From: CAYSFW01 sp050329935
GTDB lineage: Bacteria; Pseudomonadota; Gammaproteobacteria; UWMA-0217
Assembly (NCBI GenBank): GCA_050329935.1
Contig: JBHJOI010000105.1
Span: 9,882-73,881 of the forward strand
DNA length: 64,000 bases
Direction: 5' to 3'
A model generated the notes under the pieces. The model was not told the DNA's origin. It did not search any database and was given only the letters and a program-made list of their open reading frames with translations. Of this stretch, positions 7,524-16,951 are shown piece by piece (the first letter of the stretch is position 1; the number at the start of each line of letters is the position of its first letter). Made by a program: the position numbers and the translations under genes.

Positions 7524-7874
7524 GCTGCACGTCAGGCGCGGCAGCGTAGGTTGTTTATTGACCCTTCGCAAGCGCGATACTGACACGGTTATTCGGTTAA
7601 CTTAGCGTCCTACCCCGCACGGGTAGGACGTATAAGCTTTGGTACTGGTTCAACGGAATTCTCATATGCCTTCAACCTCCGGTTGTGACCGTGTTGAAGA
7701 GTGTCTACCAACAGACGCCACTTTCATGGCGAGGCCGCCGCCGCGGCGGATGCGATACGCTTAGCCGAGACGAGCTACGGAGACCAAACGCCACCACTCG
7801 CCGATGCAATCGACACCCGCCAGGGCGCGAGGCACCTGGTCGCACCAAGTGCCTCCTAATGCCAAAAACACGGC
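7524..7874. other. Intergenic between convergent apr cluster and mlaC-like gene
   Basis: Apart from the hairpin at 7606-7630 I see nothing in this gap. A long frame crossing it on the plus strand is the antisense shadow of the mlaC-like gene. Confidence 0.45.
7606..7630 (+). terminator. Hairpin, probable end of the apr transcript
   Basis: CGTCCTACCC and GGGTAGGACG form a perfect 10-bp stem with a 5-base loop (CGCAC). It lies 83 bp after the 53-aa gene. The downstream sequence TATAAGCTTT is only weakly T-rich, so termination may be partial or factor-assisted. Confidence 0.55.
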
Positions 7875-8558
7875 TCAGCGCATCAGGCCCTGCGGACCCT
7901 GTTGGCGCGCCTGCGCGAGAAAATGGGTGCGATAGTAGAGCACCGCGCTGCTGCCGTCGGCGGCGACGTCAAAAACCTTCCAGGTATCGCCGCTCTTGCC
8001 AAAGCGAAACACCAAGCGACTGGTTGAGTTGTCGGCGAAGCGGACCCGCGCGTAGGCGTTCACCTCATCGTCGCCGACCCTGCGTACCGGCAGAAAATCA
8101 ACCTGCGGCGCCTGTCCGACGCGACCCGCGAGGTTGCCGACGAACGCCGACAGGAACATGCCCTGCAACCGCGCCTGGAACGCGGCACGCTGGTTCTCGT
8201 CGAGTTCACGATAGTAGGGTCCGCCAACCAGGCGCGACATGCGGTCGAAATCGAAATACGCGCTCATGGTCTGTGTCACGAACCGCTCGATCGCGCCTCG
8301 ATCGCGCGCCTGCTCGCTGTTCAGGAACTCCAGCGTCGCGTTTATACCCTGGCGCAACAGATCCAGCGGGCTGGGTTGCGCTTGCTGCGTCGGCTGCTGA
8401 GGCTGCGGCATCGCATGGGGCATGGACGGGCGGTAGTAGTGAGGCGCGCCCTCAGGCATGACGTAACCCGGTACGGGTGGATACGGGGACGCAATCGAGG
8501 TTGCCGCGACCGTGAACAACGCCGCCGCAACCACGGCGCGGAGAGTTTTAGTCGTCAT
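7875..8558 (-). CDS. MlaC/Ttg2D-like periplasmic protein
   Basis: The 227-residue protein has a cleavable signal peptide (about residues 1-23, ending TSIAS), a proline/glutamine-rich linker, and from about residue 65 the MlaC fold: INATLEFLNSEQARDRGAI, the phenylalanine-rich FDFDRMSRLVGG, and C-terminal strands that end WKVFDVAADGSSAVLYYRT. MlaC shuttles phospholipids between the outer and inner membranes. No mlaA, mlaB, mlaD, mlaE or mlaF gene is nearby, so this may be a stand-alone paralogue. A clear AGGAGTT precedes the ATG at 8558. Confidence 0.7.
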   Translation of the reverse strand: MTTKTLRAVVAAALFTVAATSIASPYPPVPGYVMPEGAPHYYRPSMPHAMPQPQQPTQQAQPSPLDLLRQGINATLEFLNSEQARDRGAIERFVTQTMSAYFDFDRMSRLVGGPYYRELDENQRAAFQARLQGMFLSAFVGNLAGRVGQAPQVDFLPVRRVGDDEVNAYARVRFADNSTSRLVFRFGKSGDTWKVFDVAADGSSAVLYYRTHFLAQARQQGPQGLMR

Positions 8559-8619
8559 TTGGAACTCCTTGATGATTTTGGATGATCTAGTTTGAATGAA
8601 ACACCGCGAACGTCGCAGT

Positions 8620-9225
8620 TCAAATGCCTGACTCGCGGATCAACACCAACACACCCTCCGGCGCCCATTCGAACAGCTCGATCACGTCGGCGTTGCGCAT
8701 ACGGACGCAACCGTGTGACGCGGGCTGGCCGATCAAGCCCTCTTCATGGGTACCGTGAATGTAGATGTAGCGCGCGTGCGAATCGACGTTTCCGCCGAGA
8801 TTGAGGCCGCGCTCAAGCCCCTGCAACCAGAGGATTCGGCTAGTGACATGATCGCGCCCGGTACGCCGGGGATTGGGTTCGATTTCCGCGACACGCCCGG
8901 TGTTGCGGCGCGCCTCGAAAATCGTGCCGGGCGCCGCCCCGGCGCCAAAGCGCGATTTCACCCGATGCCAGCCCAGTGGGGTTTGCTCGCTCCCGGCTCG
9001 ATTTCCCACCCCTTTGGTCGCGGTCGAAATCGGCCAGGTTTGCGTCGACTCGCCTGCACGATATAGCGTCAAACGCTGCTGGGCAATGTCAACCGCGATG
9101 ACTCTATCCTGAGGCGCGGTCGCGAACTCGGCCATCGCTTGCCGCAATGATTTGGGAATATCGGCGCTCGCCACGGCCGGCATGAGCACGCTAACGATCA
9201 GCCAGGATAGCAGGACGCCGCGCAT
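8620..9225 (-). CDS. L,D-transpeptidase (YkuD domain)
   Basis: The 201-residue protein has a signal peptide (about 1-21) and a YkuD catalytic domain with HGT at 157-159 and SHGCVRM at 170-176, Cys173 being the expected nucleophile. Such enzymes make 3-3 crosslinks in peptidoglycan or attach proteins to it from the periplasm. The N-terminal half (VIAVDIAQQRLTLYRAG) is the usual first strand pair of the domain. It lies six bases after the purF stop on the same strand, so it is probably cotranscribed with the cvpA-purF unit. Confidence 0.85.
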   Translation of the reverse strand: MRGVLLSWLIVSVLMPAVASADIPKSLRQAMAEFATAPQDRVIAVDIAQQRLTLYRAGESTQTWPISTATKGVGNRAGSEQTPLGWHRVKSRFGAGAAPGTIFEARRNTGRVAEIEPNPRRTGRDHVTSRILWLQGLERGLNLGGNVDSHARYIYIHGTHEEGLIGQPASHGCVRMRNADVIELFEWAPEGVLVLIRESGI

Positions 9226-9231
9226 TGGCTC

Positions 9232-10740
9232 TCATGCCGTGTTGTGCAAATCGACTCCAGGCGTCTGCCGCGTGCGCGGGTTCTTGCTCGCATCATTGCG
9301 ACGCCGCCCCAATTCCTGCAGGTAGTCGTCGGTGATCGAGGTGATGTAATGCCCGGTGAAAACGGAACACTCGAACTCGCGGATCTTGGAACTATCTCGC
9401 TGCACGGCGTCGATCAGGTCTTCAAGGCTCTGGTAGATCAAGCGATCCGCGGCGATCGCCTCGCAGACCTCGTCGTGCGTGCGGTTGTGCGCGATCAACT
9501 CATCGGCGGCTGGCATGTCGATGCCGTAAACATTGGGGTAGCGGATCGGCGGCGCCGCCGAGGCGAAATACACCTTGCGCGCTCCAGCCTCGCGCGCCAT
9601 CTGCACGATCTCGCGCGAAGTCGTGCCACGTACAATCGAGTCATCTACCAGCAGCACGTTTTGGCCCTGAAACTCCAGATTGATCGCATTGAGCTTCTGC
9701 CGCACTGACTTCTTGCGTGCCTGCTGGCCGGGCATGATGAAGGTACGCCCGATGTAGCGGTTCTTGATGAAACCTTCGCGATACTTTGCGCCGAGGCGCA
9801 ACGCCAGCTCGATGGCGGCGGTGCGACCGCTGTCCGGTACCGGGATGACCACGTCGATATCGTGATCGGGCCAGTCGCGCTTGATTTGGTCCGCGAGCCG
9901 AATCCCCATTCGCATCCGCGCGCGGTGAACCGAAATGCCGTCGATGATCGAGTCAGGCCGTGCAAAGTACACATACTCGAAAATACAGGGATTGAGCACC
10001 GCGCCCTCGGCGCACAGTTGCCGGTGAACCTCACCCTGCTGAGTGATGAATATCCCCTCGCCCGGACCGAGGTCGTCGATGTATTCGAACCCCAGCGCAT
10101 CCAGCGCGACAGTCTCGGACGCGATGATGTAATCGTAGCCCTCGGCGACGGCGCGACGTCCGTAGACGATGGGGCGAATCCCGTTCGGATCGCGAAAGCC
10201 AACGATACCGTGGCCGGCGATCAACGCGGTCACCGCATAAGCCCCCTTGCAGCGTCGGTGAACCCCGGCGACCGCCGCGAAGACGTCTTGCGGTCGCGGC
10301 ACCAGACTATCCTGACGCAATAGCTCCTGGGCAAATACGTTAAGCAACACCTCGGAATCCGAGGTGGTATTGATGTGACGTCGATCCTGCAGGAACAGCT
10401 CGCGTTTGAGCTCGTCGGTATTGTTCAGATTCCCGTTATGCCCAAGCGCGATCCCGAACGGCGAATTGACATACATCGGCTGTGCCTCGGCCGACGACGG
10501 CGAGCCCGCGGTGGGATACCGAACGTGACCGATGCCCATGCTGCCGATCAATCGGGTCATGTGCCGAGTGTGGAACACGTCGCGCACCAAGCCATTGTCC
10601 TTGCGCAAGAAGAGCTGATTCTCCTTGCAGGTCACAATACCAGCGGCGTCCTGGCCGCGATGCTGCAACACCGTCAAAGCATCATAGAGTTCCTGATTGA
10701 CCGCCCCCTGGCGACTGACGATTCCAACGATGCCGCACAT
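9232..10740 (-). CDS. purF: Amidophosphoribosyltransferase
   Basis: The 502-residue enzyme catalyses the first committed step of purine synthesis, transferring glutamine amide nitrogen to PRPP. The start at 10740 gives MCGIVGIV, so Cys2 becomes the N-terminal nucleophile after removal of Met; this decides against the longer frame that begins at 10800. The PRPP-binding motif VLLVDDSIVRGTTS lies in the C-terminal half. cvpA is immediately upstream, the usual gammaproteobacterial arrangement. Length is normal. Confidence 0.95.
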   Translation of the reverse strand: MCGIVGIVSRQGAVNQELYDALTVLQHRGQDAAGIVTCKENQLFLRKDNGLVRDVFHTRHMTRLIGSMGIGHVRYPTAGSPSSAEAQPMYVNSPFGIALGHNGNLNNTDELKRELFLQDRRHINTTSDSEVLLNVFAQELLRQDSLVPRPQDVFAAVAGVHRRCKGAYAVTALIAGHGIVGFRDPNGIRPIVYGRRAVAEGYDYIIASETVALDALGFEYIDDLGPGEGIFITQQGEVHRQLCAEGAVLNPCIFEYVYFARPDSIIDGISVHRARMRMGIRLADQIKRDWPDHDIDVVIPVPDSGRTAAIELALRLGAKYREGFIKNRYIGRTFIMPGQQARKKSVRQKLNAINLEFQGQNVLLVDDSIVRGTTSREIVQMAREAGARKVYFASAAPPIRYPNVYGIDMPAADELIAHNRTHDEVCEAIAADRLIYQSLEDLIDAVQRDSSKIREFECSVFTGHYITSITDDYLQELGRRRNDASKNPRTRQTPGVDLHNTA

Positions 10741-10762
10741 ATAAAGACTCTCTTGCTCGCGT

Positions 10763-11248
10763 TTAGCCGAAGTGCCGCGCCATCGAGGGCGGCAACACAT
10801 CCTTGAGCCAATTCGCGATTTCGGTAAAGAACGGCAGCGTCAGCGAACTTTGCCACCAGGGTTCGCTGGGCATGTTGGTCATCTTGGCGAGTAACACCAG
10901 TACCGCGACCAGCAGACCGCCCCGCGCTAGACCGAATACCAGTCCAAGCATGCGATCGGTACCGCTCAGGCCGGTTTTATCGACTAACTGACCCGCGAGG
11001 TAGTTCACGATACCACCGGCAATCAATACGAGGATGAACACCAGCAAGAATGCGATCGCGTTCTGCACGGTCTGACTACCGACCTGAAACGGCAACAGAC
11101 TGGCGAAGGGCGCGGCGAACACTAGCGCGATCCAGACCGCCGCGACCCAAGTCGCAAGCGAAATGGCTTCCTTGATCAACCCGCGAAACAAACCAATGAT
11201 CAACGACAAGCCGATGATCGCGAATACAACGATATCTACCCAGTGCAT
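10763..11248 (-). CDS. cvpA: CvpA family membrane protein
   Basis: The 161-residue protein has four hydrophobic segments and the family blocks IGLSLIIGLFRGLIKEAISL near the N-terminus and GTDRMLGLVFGLARG around residue 100. CvpA was first found as a colicin V production gene and is conserved upstream of purF; its molecular role is still unclear, with links to envelope stress. It starts 22 bp upstream of purF and follows the SPOR-domain gene. Confidence 0.9.
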   Translation of the reverse strand: MHWVDIVVFAIIGLSLIIGLFRGLIKEAISLATWVAAVWIALVFAAPFASLLPFQVGSQTVQNAIAFLLVFILVLIAGGIVNYLAGQLVDKTGLSGTDRMLGLVFGLARGGLLVAVLVLLAKMTNMPSEPWWQSSLTLPFFTEIANWLKDVLPPSMARHFG

Positions 11249-11289
11249 GGTATCTCTAAGCTAGTTTCTGGAAACGGGCACGGATGGCG

Positions 11290-12048
11290 TCACGGGTGGG
11301 TGACGATAATGCCTTCCATTTTTTGCGTATCGATGAGCTTTTGGCGTAAATCGTCCGCTGCCTCGCGACTTGGGCGCGGTCCGACCTTGACTCGATAAAT
11401 TTGCTTGCCACCCGCGCCAACGGTCTCCACGAACGCCGGAAACCCGGCGGCGGCAAGCTTGCTCTTGACCGAATCCGCGTTGTCCGCCTTGCTGAAGCTG
11501 CCGACCTGCACGACGAACCCGGCGCCGGAACCCGGCGCGCCGGCGACCTCCGCGCGCGGCGGCGTCTTCGGCGCGGTCGCCACCGTCGGTGCCGCGGGCG
11601 CCGGCGTGGCGGATGGAGACGACGGCGCGGTCGCCGTTGTCGTCGGCTTCGAAGTGTCAGCCTTCGTCTCCACCGGCGGCGGCGAAGACGGCATCGGTTT
11701 CGTCGTCGCGGTCACGGCCGGCGCACCGGTAGCCGGTACGCCAGTGACGGACGCCGTCGGTGGCGTGGTCGCGAGCGTCGACGGTGACGGTATCGCTCCG
11801 AGACTTGTGGGGCCACTAGGGTCGGCGGGCGGCGGCAGCGTCTCGCTCACCTGAGGCTGGGGCGGCACCGGCGCCAGTCGATTGGGAATCTCGTAAACCG
11901 GCTTTTGCGGCACTTCGATCTGCATCGTGGTGGGCTCGTCCTTTTTACCGCCATCGAGCAACATCGGGATAAAAATGACCGCCAGTGCAATCAAGACCGC
12001 GGCGCCCACCAATTTCTGTTTCAATGCCTTATCCATCGTGTCGATCAA
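11290..12048 (-). CDS. SPOR-domain protein, DedD-like
   Basis: The 252-residue inner-membrane protein has a short cytoplasmic N-terminus, one transmembrane helix (about residues 10-28), a long Pro/Thr/Ala-rich periplasmic linker (about 35-165) and a C-terminal SPOR domain beginning FVVQVGSFSKADNADSVKSK. SPOR domains bind denuded glycan strands at the division site. Its position between folC and cvpA matches dedD in other gammaproteobacteria. The linker is of low complexity and would be variable between relatives. Confidence 0.85.
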   Translation of the reverse strand: MIDTMDKALKQKLVGAAVLIALAVIFIPMLLDGGKKDEPTTMQIEVPQKPVYEIPNRLAPVPPQPQVSETLPPPADPSGPTSLGAIPSPSTLATTPPTASVTGVPATGAPAVTATTKPMPSSPPPVETKADTSKPTTTATAPSSPSATPAPAAPTVATAPKTPPRAEVAGAPGSGAGFVVQVGSFSKADNADSVKSKLAAAGFPAFVETVGAGGKQIYRVKVGPRPSREAADDLRQKLIDTQKMEGIIVTHP

Positions 12049-12066
12049 CTCACAGTTTGAGTTCGA

Positions 12067-13332
12067 TTATAGGAGTATCCGCCGTGCTTCGGCTACGGTA
12101 TAGAACGAACCGGTCACCAACAGGCGATCATTGTACGCGAGGCGCGCACGACACAGATCAATCGCGAGCGCCATCGAATCCGCGCTCGTGTAATGTGCCG
12201 TGGGCAGCGCGGCACCCACTCGGCGCTCGAGTTCACGCACGTCCATGGCCCGATCCACCTCCGGTTGCACCAGCATCCATTCGCTCACTTGAGCGTCCAA
12301 GGCCTCCAGCATGGTCTCGACCTGTTTGTCACGCATGACGCCGATGATCGCCACGGTTCGCCCTTCAACCGGGTTTGCCCGTAGCGTCATCGCCAATGCA
12401 CGCGCGCCATCCGGATTGTGGGCGACATCGAACACCGCCTCGTAATGCTCGTTGCGAAACCGCTCGAAACGGCCAGGTACGCGCGCGGCGCCGACGGCCC
12501 GACGCCAAAACACCGGGTCTGGACGCGATCGTTCCGGCAAGCACGACAGCGTCGCCAACACCCCGGCCGCGTTCTGCAATTGATGCGCACCCGGCAACGC
12601 CGGCAGCGGCAGTGCATCGAGCACCCACGCGCCGCGACGCCAGCGCCAAACGCCGTCGCCCAATTCGTAATTGAAGTCCACGCCTGCCTCGACCAAGACC
12701 GCCCCTTGCGCCCGCGCGCTATCAAGCAGGCCCGCCGGCGCATTGGGCTGCGCCACGACCAACGGCTTGCCCACGCGCGCGATCCCGGCCTTTTCTCGTC
12801 CGATTGAATCGAGATCCGGACCCAGCCACTCGGTGTGATCCAGCCCGATCATCGTCACCAACGCGACGTCGGCATCAATGATGTTGACCGCGTCGAGTCG
12901 TCCGCCCAGGCCAACCTCAAGCACCAGATCGTCCGCCGCGTAGTCGCGTGCCAACCACAGCGCCGCTAGGGTGCCAAACTCGAAATAACTCAGGCTGGTT
13001 GTGCCACGTGCGTCGTCAATTGCCGCGAATGCCGCCATGATCGACAAGTCATCCGCGGGTTCGACGTTCCGACGGATCCGCTCGTTGTAGCGATCGAGAT
13101 GCGGCGAACTATACGAAACGACCCGGTGCCCGGCGAGATGTAACGCGGTTTCGAGCATGGCGACCGAGGAACCCTTGCCGTTGGTACCGCCAACGGTGAT
13201 CACAGTGGCGCGCGGATCGAGGAGGTCGAGCCGCGCGGCCACGCGCCGCACACGATCGAGTCCGAGATCGATCGGCTTGGGATGGTACGCGGTCTGCCAT
13301 TCCAGCCAAGCCTGCAAGGTGGCGAATCGCAC
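12067..13332 (-). CDS. folC: Dihydrofolate synthase / folylpolyglutamate synthase
   Basis: The 421-residue Mur-ligase-family enzyme carries the P-loop VGGTNGKGS at about residues 47-55 and the later blocks VLEVGLGGRLDAVNI and VFDVAHNPDGARAL. It adds glutamate to dihydropteroate and extends the glutamate tail of folates. It sits six bases after accD, as in the conserved accD-folC pair. Length and motifs are normal. Confidence 0.93.
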   Translation of the reverse strand: MRFATLQAWLEWQTAYHPKPIDLGLDRVRRVAARLDLLDPRATVITVGGTNGKGSSVAMLETALHLAGHRVVSYSSPHLDRYNERIRRNVEPADDLSIMAAFAAIDDARGTTSLSYFEFGTLAALWLARDYAADDLVLEVGLGGRLDAVNIIDADVALVTMIGLDHTEWLGPDLDSIGREKAGIARVGKPLVVAQPNAPAGLLDSARAQGAVLVEAGVDFNYELGDGVWRWRRGAWVLDALPLPALPGAHQLQNAAGVLATLSCLPERSRPDPVFWRRAVGAARVPGRFERFRNEHYEAVFDVAHNPDGARALAMTLRANPVEGRTVAIIGVMRDKQVETMLEALDAQVSEWMLVQPEVDRAMDVRELERRVGAALPTAHYTSADSMALAIDLCRARLAYNDRLLVTGSFYTVAEARRILL

Positions 13333-13338
13333 GCGCGT

Positions 13339-14208
13339 TCAGGCCAGGCGCGGCGCGGGTTGTTGCAACAGTATGCTGAGTAGTCCCGCGAGCTCTTCGC
13401 GCAACTTGCGGCGGTCGACGATGCGATCGATGGCGCCGTGTTCGAGTAGGAATTCGGCGCGCTGAAATCCCTCGGGCAGTTTTTCGCGGACCGTTTGCTC
13501 GATTACCCTCGGCCCAGCGAAGCCGATCAATGCCTTGGGCTCGGCGATATGCACATCGCCCAGCATCGCGAAGCTCGCGGAAACGCCGCCCATGGTCGGA
13601 TCCGTCAGCACTGAAACAAACGGTAGCCCGGCCCCCTGCAAGCGGGTCAACGCGGCGCTGGTCTTGGCCATCTGCATCAGCGAGAACAGTGCCTCCTGCA
13701 TCCGCGCGCCGCCGCTCGCCGTGAATACGATCAACCCGCAACCGTGTTCGATGCTCGCGTTCACCGCGCGCACGAATTTTTCGCCGACGGCCGCCCCCAT
13801 CGAGCCGCCCATGAACGCGAAGTCAAACGCCACCGCAACCGCCGGCACGCCGTGAATGCGGCCGCGAATCGCGATGAGCGCATCTTTTTCACCGGTCGCC
13901 TTCTGCGCCATCGCGAGCCGGTCGCGGTAGCGTTTACTGTCCTTGAACTTGAGCGCATCAACCGGTTCCAGTTCGGTCGCGATCTCCTCGCGCGGTTCGA
14001 CATCGAGAAACACATCAAGCCGACGCCGCGCGCCGATGCGATTGTGGTGGCCACATTTCGGACAGACCTCGAGATTGCGCTCAAGCTCGACCCGATAAAG
14101 CACCGCGTCGCACGCGTCGCATTTATGCCAGACCCCCTCTGGAACGGCACGTTTATCGGTGGCATCCGTGCGGATGCGGGTTGGCATCAGTTTGCTGAAC
14201 CAGCTCAT
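13339..14208 (-). CDS. accD: Acetyl-CoA carboxylase carboxyltransferase subunit beta
   Basis: The 289-residue subunit has the N-terminal zinc ribbon Cys30/Cys33/Cys49/Cys52 and the crotonase-like carboxyltransferase domain, with the oxyanion-hole type segments SGGARMQEALFSLMQM and PTMGGVSASFAMLGD. With AccA it transfers carboxyl groups from biotin to acetyl-CoA, the first step of fatty acid synthesis. Its place between trpA and folC is the ancestral gammaproteobacterial order. Confidence 0.95.
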   Translation of the reverse strand: MSWFSKLMPTRIRTDATDKRAVPEGVWHKCDACDAVLYRVELERNLEVCPKCGHHNRIGARRRLDVFLDVEPREEIATELEPVDALKFKDSKRYRDRLAMAQKATGEKDALIAIRGRIHGVPAVAVAFDFAFMGGSMGAAVGEKFVRAVNASIEHGCGLIVFTASGGARMQEALFSLMQMAKTSAALTRLQGAGLPFVSVLTDPTMGGVSASFAMLGDVHIAEPKALIGFAGPRVIEQTVREKLPEGFQRAEFLLEHGAIDRIVDRRKLREELAGLLSILLQQPAPRLA

Positions 14209-14228
14209 GGCTTGCTATTCCTCGGTAA

Positions 14229-15050
14229 TCAGTCGACGCGGGCGACGCCCGCGTCCATTGCCACACGCATCTGCCGAACCAGAGCGGAAATCTCGTGGCG
14301 GATGCGATCGGGATCAGCGGCGTGCTCGGCAAAACGCGAGACCAGCGCGCTACCGACGACGACGGCGTCCGCCACTTGCGCGACCCGCGCGGCGGTCTCC
14401 GCGTCGCGGATGCCGAATCCAACACCAAGCGGCAGATCGACCCACTCGCGTATCACGGCGAGCTTCGCCGCGACGGCATCGACATCGAGGGTCGCCGCAC
14501 CGGTCACACCCTTCAGCGACACATAGTAAACAAAGCCCCTGCCGGCGGCGGCGATGAGTCTCAAACGCTCAACCTGGGTGGTCGGGGCCGCGAGAAAGAT
14601 CGGGTCAAGCGCGTTACGTGTCAGTTCGGCAATCAACGCATCGCCTTCCTCGGGAGGCATGTCGACAATCAGCACGCCATCGACGCCAGCGGTCGCGGCG
14701 CCTTCTGCAAACCTGCGGTAGCCCATAACCTCGATTGGGTTGAGATACCCCATCAAGATGACTGGGGTGACGTCGTTCTCGGCGCGGAATCGCCGCACCA
14801 TGTCCAGCACGCCACTTAGGCTGACATGGTGTTTCAACGCGCGCTCGCACGCGGCCTGGATTACCGGCCCGTCGGCCATCGGATCGGAAAACGGAACTCC
14901 GAGCTCCAACAGGTCCGCGCCGGCGTCGACCAGGGCGTGCATGAATCCGACGGTCGACTCGGGCTGAGGATCTCCCGCCGTGATATAGGGAATCAAGGCC
15001 TTGCGGCCAGCGGCTCGGAGCGCGGCGAATCGGGTTGCGATTCTACTCAT
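14229..15050 (-). CDS. trpA: Tryptophan synthase alpha subunit
   Basis: The 273-residue TIM-barrel subunit cleaves indole-3-glycerol phosphate to indole. Visible signatures are LELGVPFSDPMADGPVIQ (with the catalytic Glu), VDGVLIVDMPPEE, and the phosphate-binding GVGFGIRD. Its ATG overlaps the trpB stop (ATGA-type overlap), so translation is coupled and the two subunits are made in equal amounts. Confidence 0.95.
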   Translation of the reverse strand: MSRIATRFAALRAAGRKALIPYITAGDPQPESTVGFMHALVDAGADLLELGVPFSDPMADGPVIQAACERALKHHVSLSGVLDMVRRFRAENDVTPVILMGYLNPIEVMGYRRFAEGAATAGVDGVLIVDMPPEEGDALIAELTRNALDPIFLAAPTTQVERLRLIAAAGRGFVYYVSLKGVTGAATLDVDAVAAKLAVIREWVDLPLGVGFGIRDAETAARVAQVADAVVVGSALVSRFAEHAADPDRIRHEISALVRQMRVAMDAGVARVD

Positions 15051-16288
15051 AGTTGAATACCCTCGAGGCGCGCTATCGTATTGATGTCCTTGTCACCGCG
15101 ACCGGACAGATTGACGATGAGCACGCGATCACTCGCCAGGGTCGGTGCGAGCTTGGCAGCGTAAGCCAGCGCGTGGCTGCTTTCGAGTGCTGGAATGATG
15201 CCTTCGACCCGCGTCAGTGTATGGAAACCCTGCAAGGCCTCGGTGTCGGTGACTGCAACATAGTTCGCACGGTGGGTATCCTTGAGCCACGCATGTTCGG
15301 GGCCCACGCCCGGATAATCGAGGCCAGCGGATACCGAATGCGTCTCGATGATCTGACCGTCGTTGTCTTCCATCAAGTAGGTACGGTTACCATGCAATAC
15401 GCCGGGACGCCCGGCGTTGAGCGGCGCTGCGTGGCGTCCGGTCGCGATGCCCTCGCCAGCGGCCTCGACGCCGTAGAGCGCAACCGATTCATCCTTGAGA
15501 AACGGATGAAACAGACCGATCGCATTGGAGCCACCGCCGACGCAGGCAATCAACGCGTCCGGCAACCGCCCCTCGACGTCGAGGATCTGTCGCCGGGCTT
15601 CGCGACCGATGATCGATTGAAAATCCCGGACCATCATCGGATACGGGTGTGGCCCCGCGACGGTACCGATGATGTAGAACGTATCGTCGACATGGGTGAC
15701 CCAGTCGCGCATCGCCTCGTTGAGCGCATCCTTCAGGGTTCGCGAGCCGGAAGTTACCGGCACGACCTCGGCCCCCAGCAGCTTCATCCGATAGACATTG
15801 GGCGCCTGGCGCTGGATGTCCTCGGCCCCCATGTAAACCACGCATTCAAGCCCCAACCGGGCGGCGACGGTCGCGGTCGCGACGCCGTGTTGACCCGCGC
15901 CGGTCTCGGCGATGATGCGGGTCTTGCCCATGCGCTTGGCGAGTAGCGCCTGACCGATCGTGTTGTTGACCTTGTGCGCGCCGGTGTGATTGAGATCCTC
16001 GCGCTTGAGATAGATTCTTGCGCCACCGAGCTGTCGGCTCCAGCGCTCAGCCAGGTAGAGCGGACTTGGACGGCCGACATAGTTCGCGAGATCGCGGTCG
16101 AACTCGGCCAAAAATTCGGCGTCGGTCCGGTAGCGTTCGTAGGCCGCGCTCAACGCATCGAGCGGCTCGATCAGTGTCTCGGCGACGAATCGCCCGCCAT
16201 AGGGTCCGAAATGTCCACGACGATCAGGATACGCGTCCCAATCGTAGGTAGAAACCTGCTCAGCTACAGTTGACACGCCTGACCTCAT
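15047..16288 (-). CDS. trpB: Tryptophan synthase beta subunit
   Basis: The PLP enzyme joins indole and serine. The PLP lysine is Lys106 in HTGAHKVNNT, and the glycine-rich phosphate cup ACVGGGSNAIGLF is present. With the ATG at 16288 the protein has 413 residues and overlaps trpF by 29 bases; a GTG at 16276 is an equally possible start and would reduce the overlap. The neighbours trpF and trpA complete the last steps of tryptophan synthesis; trpE, trpG, trpD and trpC are not in the window. Confidence 0.95.
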   Translation of the reverse strand: MRSGVSTVAEQVSTYDWDAYPDRRGHFGPYGGRFVAETLIEPLDALSAAYERYRTDAEFLAEFDRDLANYVGRPSPLYLAERWSRQLGGARIYLKREDLNHTGAHKVNNTIGQALLAKRMGKTRIIAETGAGQHGVATATVAARLGLECVVYMGAEDIQRQAPNVYRMKLLGAEVVPVTSGSRTLKDALNEAMRDWVTHVDDTFYIIGTVAGPHPYPMMVRDFQSIIGREARRQILDVEGRLPDALIACVGGGSNAIGLFHPFLKDESVALYGVEAAGEGIATGRHAAPLNAGRPGVLHGNRTYLMEDNDGQIIETHSVSAGLDYPGVGPEHAWLKDTHRANYVAVTDTEALQGFHTLTRVEGIIPALESSHALAYAAKLAPTLASDRVLIVNLSGRGDKDINTIARLEGIQL

Positions 16289-16886
16289 TCATTAACGCCT
16301 TGATTTTCTCAGCACTCTTGACTCCGGGCGCGGACTCGACGCCGCTGCTTAGATCGATTCCCCACGGCCGGGTGCGCTGGATCGCATCGGCCACGTTGTC
16401 TGCATTCAATCCACCCGCCAGCAGCCACGGACGCGCGAACGACCTCGGCGTCAACGCCCAGTCGAAACGCTCGCCGGTTCCGCCCGCCTTGCCACCGCCA
16501 TGACTATCGAGCAGAAACCCGCTCGCGTCCGGGTAGGTATCGGCGTACCGCGCCAGGTCCAACCCCGCCCGCATACTCACCGCCTTGAGATACGGAAGTC
16601 CAAAACGCCCACAGTCCGACGGACATTCGTCACCGTGGAACTGCAACAACTGCAGCGGCACCACGTCGAGCACTGCGGCGATCGTCTCCGGGGTCGCGTT
16701 TACGAACAGTCCGACGCAGGTCACCAGCGGCGGCAAGGCGCGCGCGATGTGCGCCGCCTGCTCAGCCTCGACGGCGCGCGCACTGTTCGGGTAGAACACC
16801 AGCCCGATGGCATCGACACCCGCCTCCGCCGCGACGAGCGCATCCTCGATTCGAGTAATTCCGCAGACTTTGACGCGTATGCGCAT
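16260..16886 (-). CDS. trpF: Phosphoribosylanthranilate isomerase
   Basis: The 208-residue TIM-barrel enzyme begins MRIRVKVCGITRIEDALVAA; the Cys in KVCGIT is the usual catalytic residue. The C-terminal LLAGGLNADNV and GIDLSSGVESAPGVK blocks bind the phosphate. The frame extends upstream to 16955, but the ATG at 16886 gives the family-typical N-terminus. It lies between truA and trpB, the order found in Pseudomonas-type genomes. Confidence 0.93.
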   Translation of the reverse strand: MRIRVKVCGITRIEDALVAAEAGVDAIGLVFYPNSARAVEAEQAAHIARALPPLVTCVGLFVNATPETIAAVLDVVPLQLLQFHGDECPSDCGRFGLPYLKAVSMRAGLDLARYADTYPDASGFLLDSHGGGKAGGTGERFDWALTPRSFARPWLLAGGLNADNVADAIQRTRPWGIDLSSGVESAPGVKSAEKIKALMNEVRRVNCS

Positions 16887-16951
16887 GTGTTTGTCCAAAT
16901 TCAAGCGCTCGATTCTAGCAAATGCGACGAGGCGCACAAACGCGGATAGCG

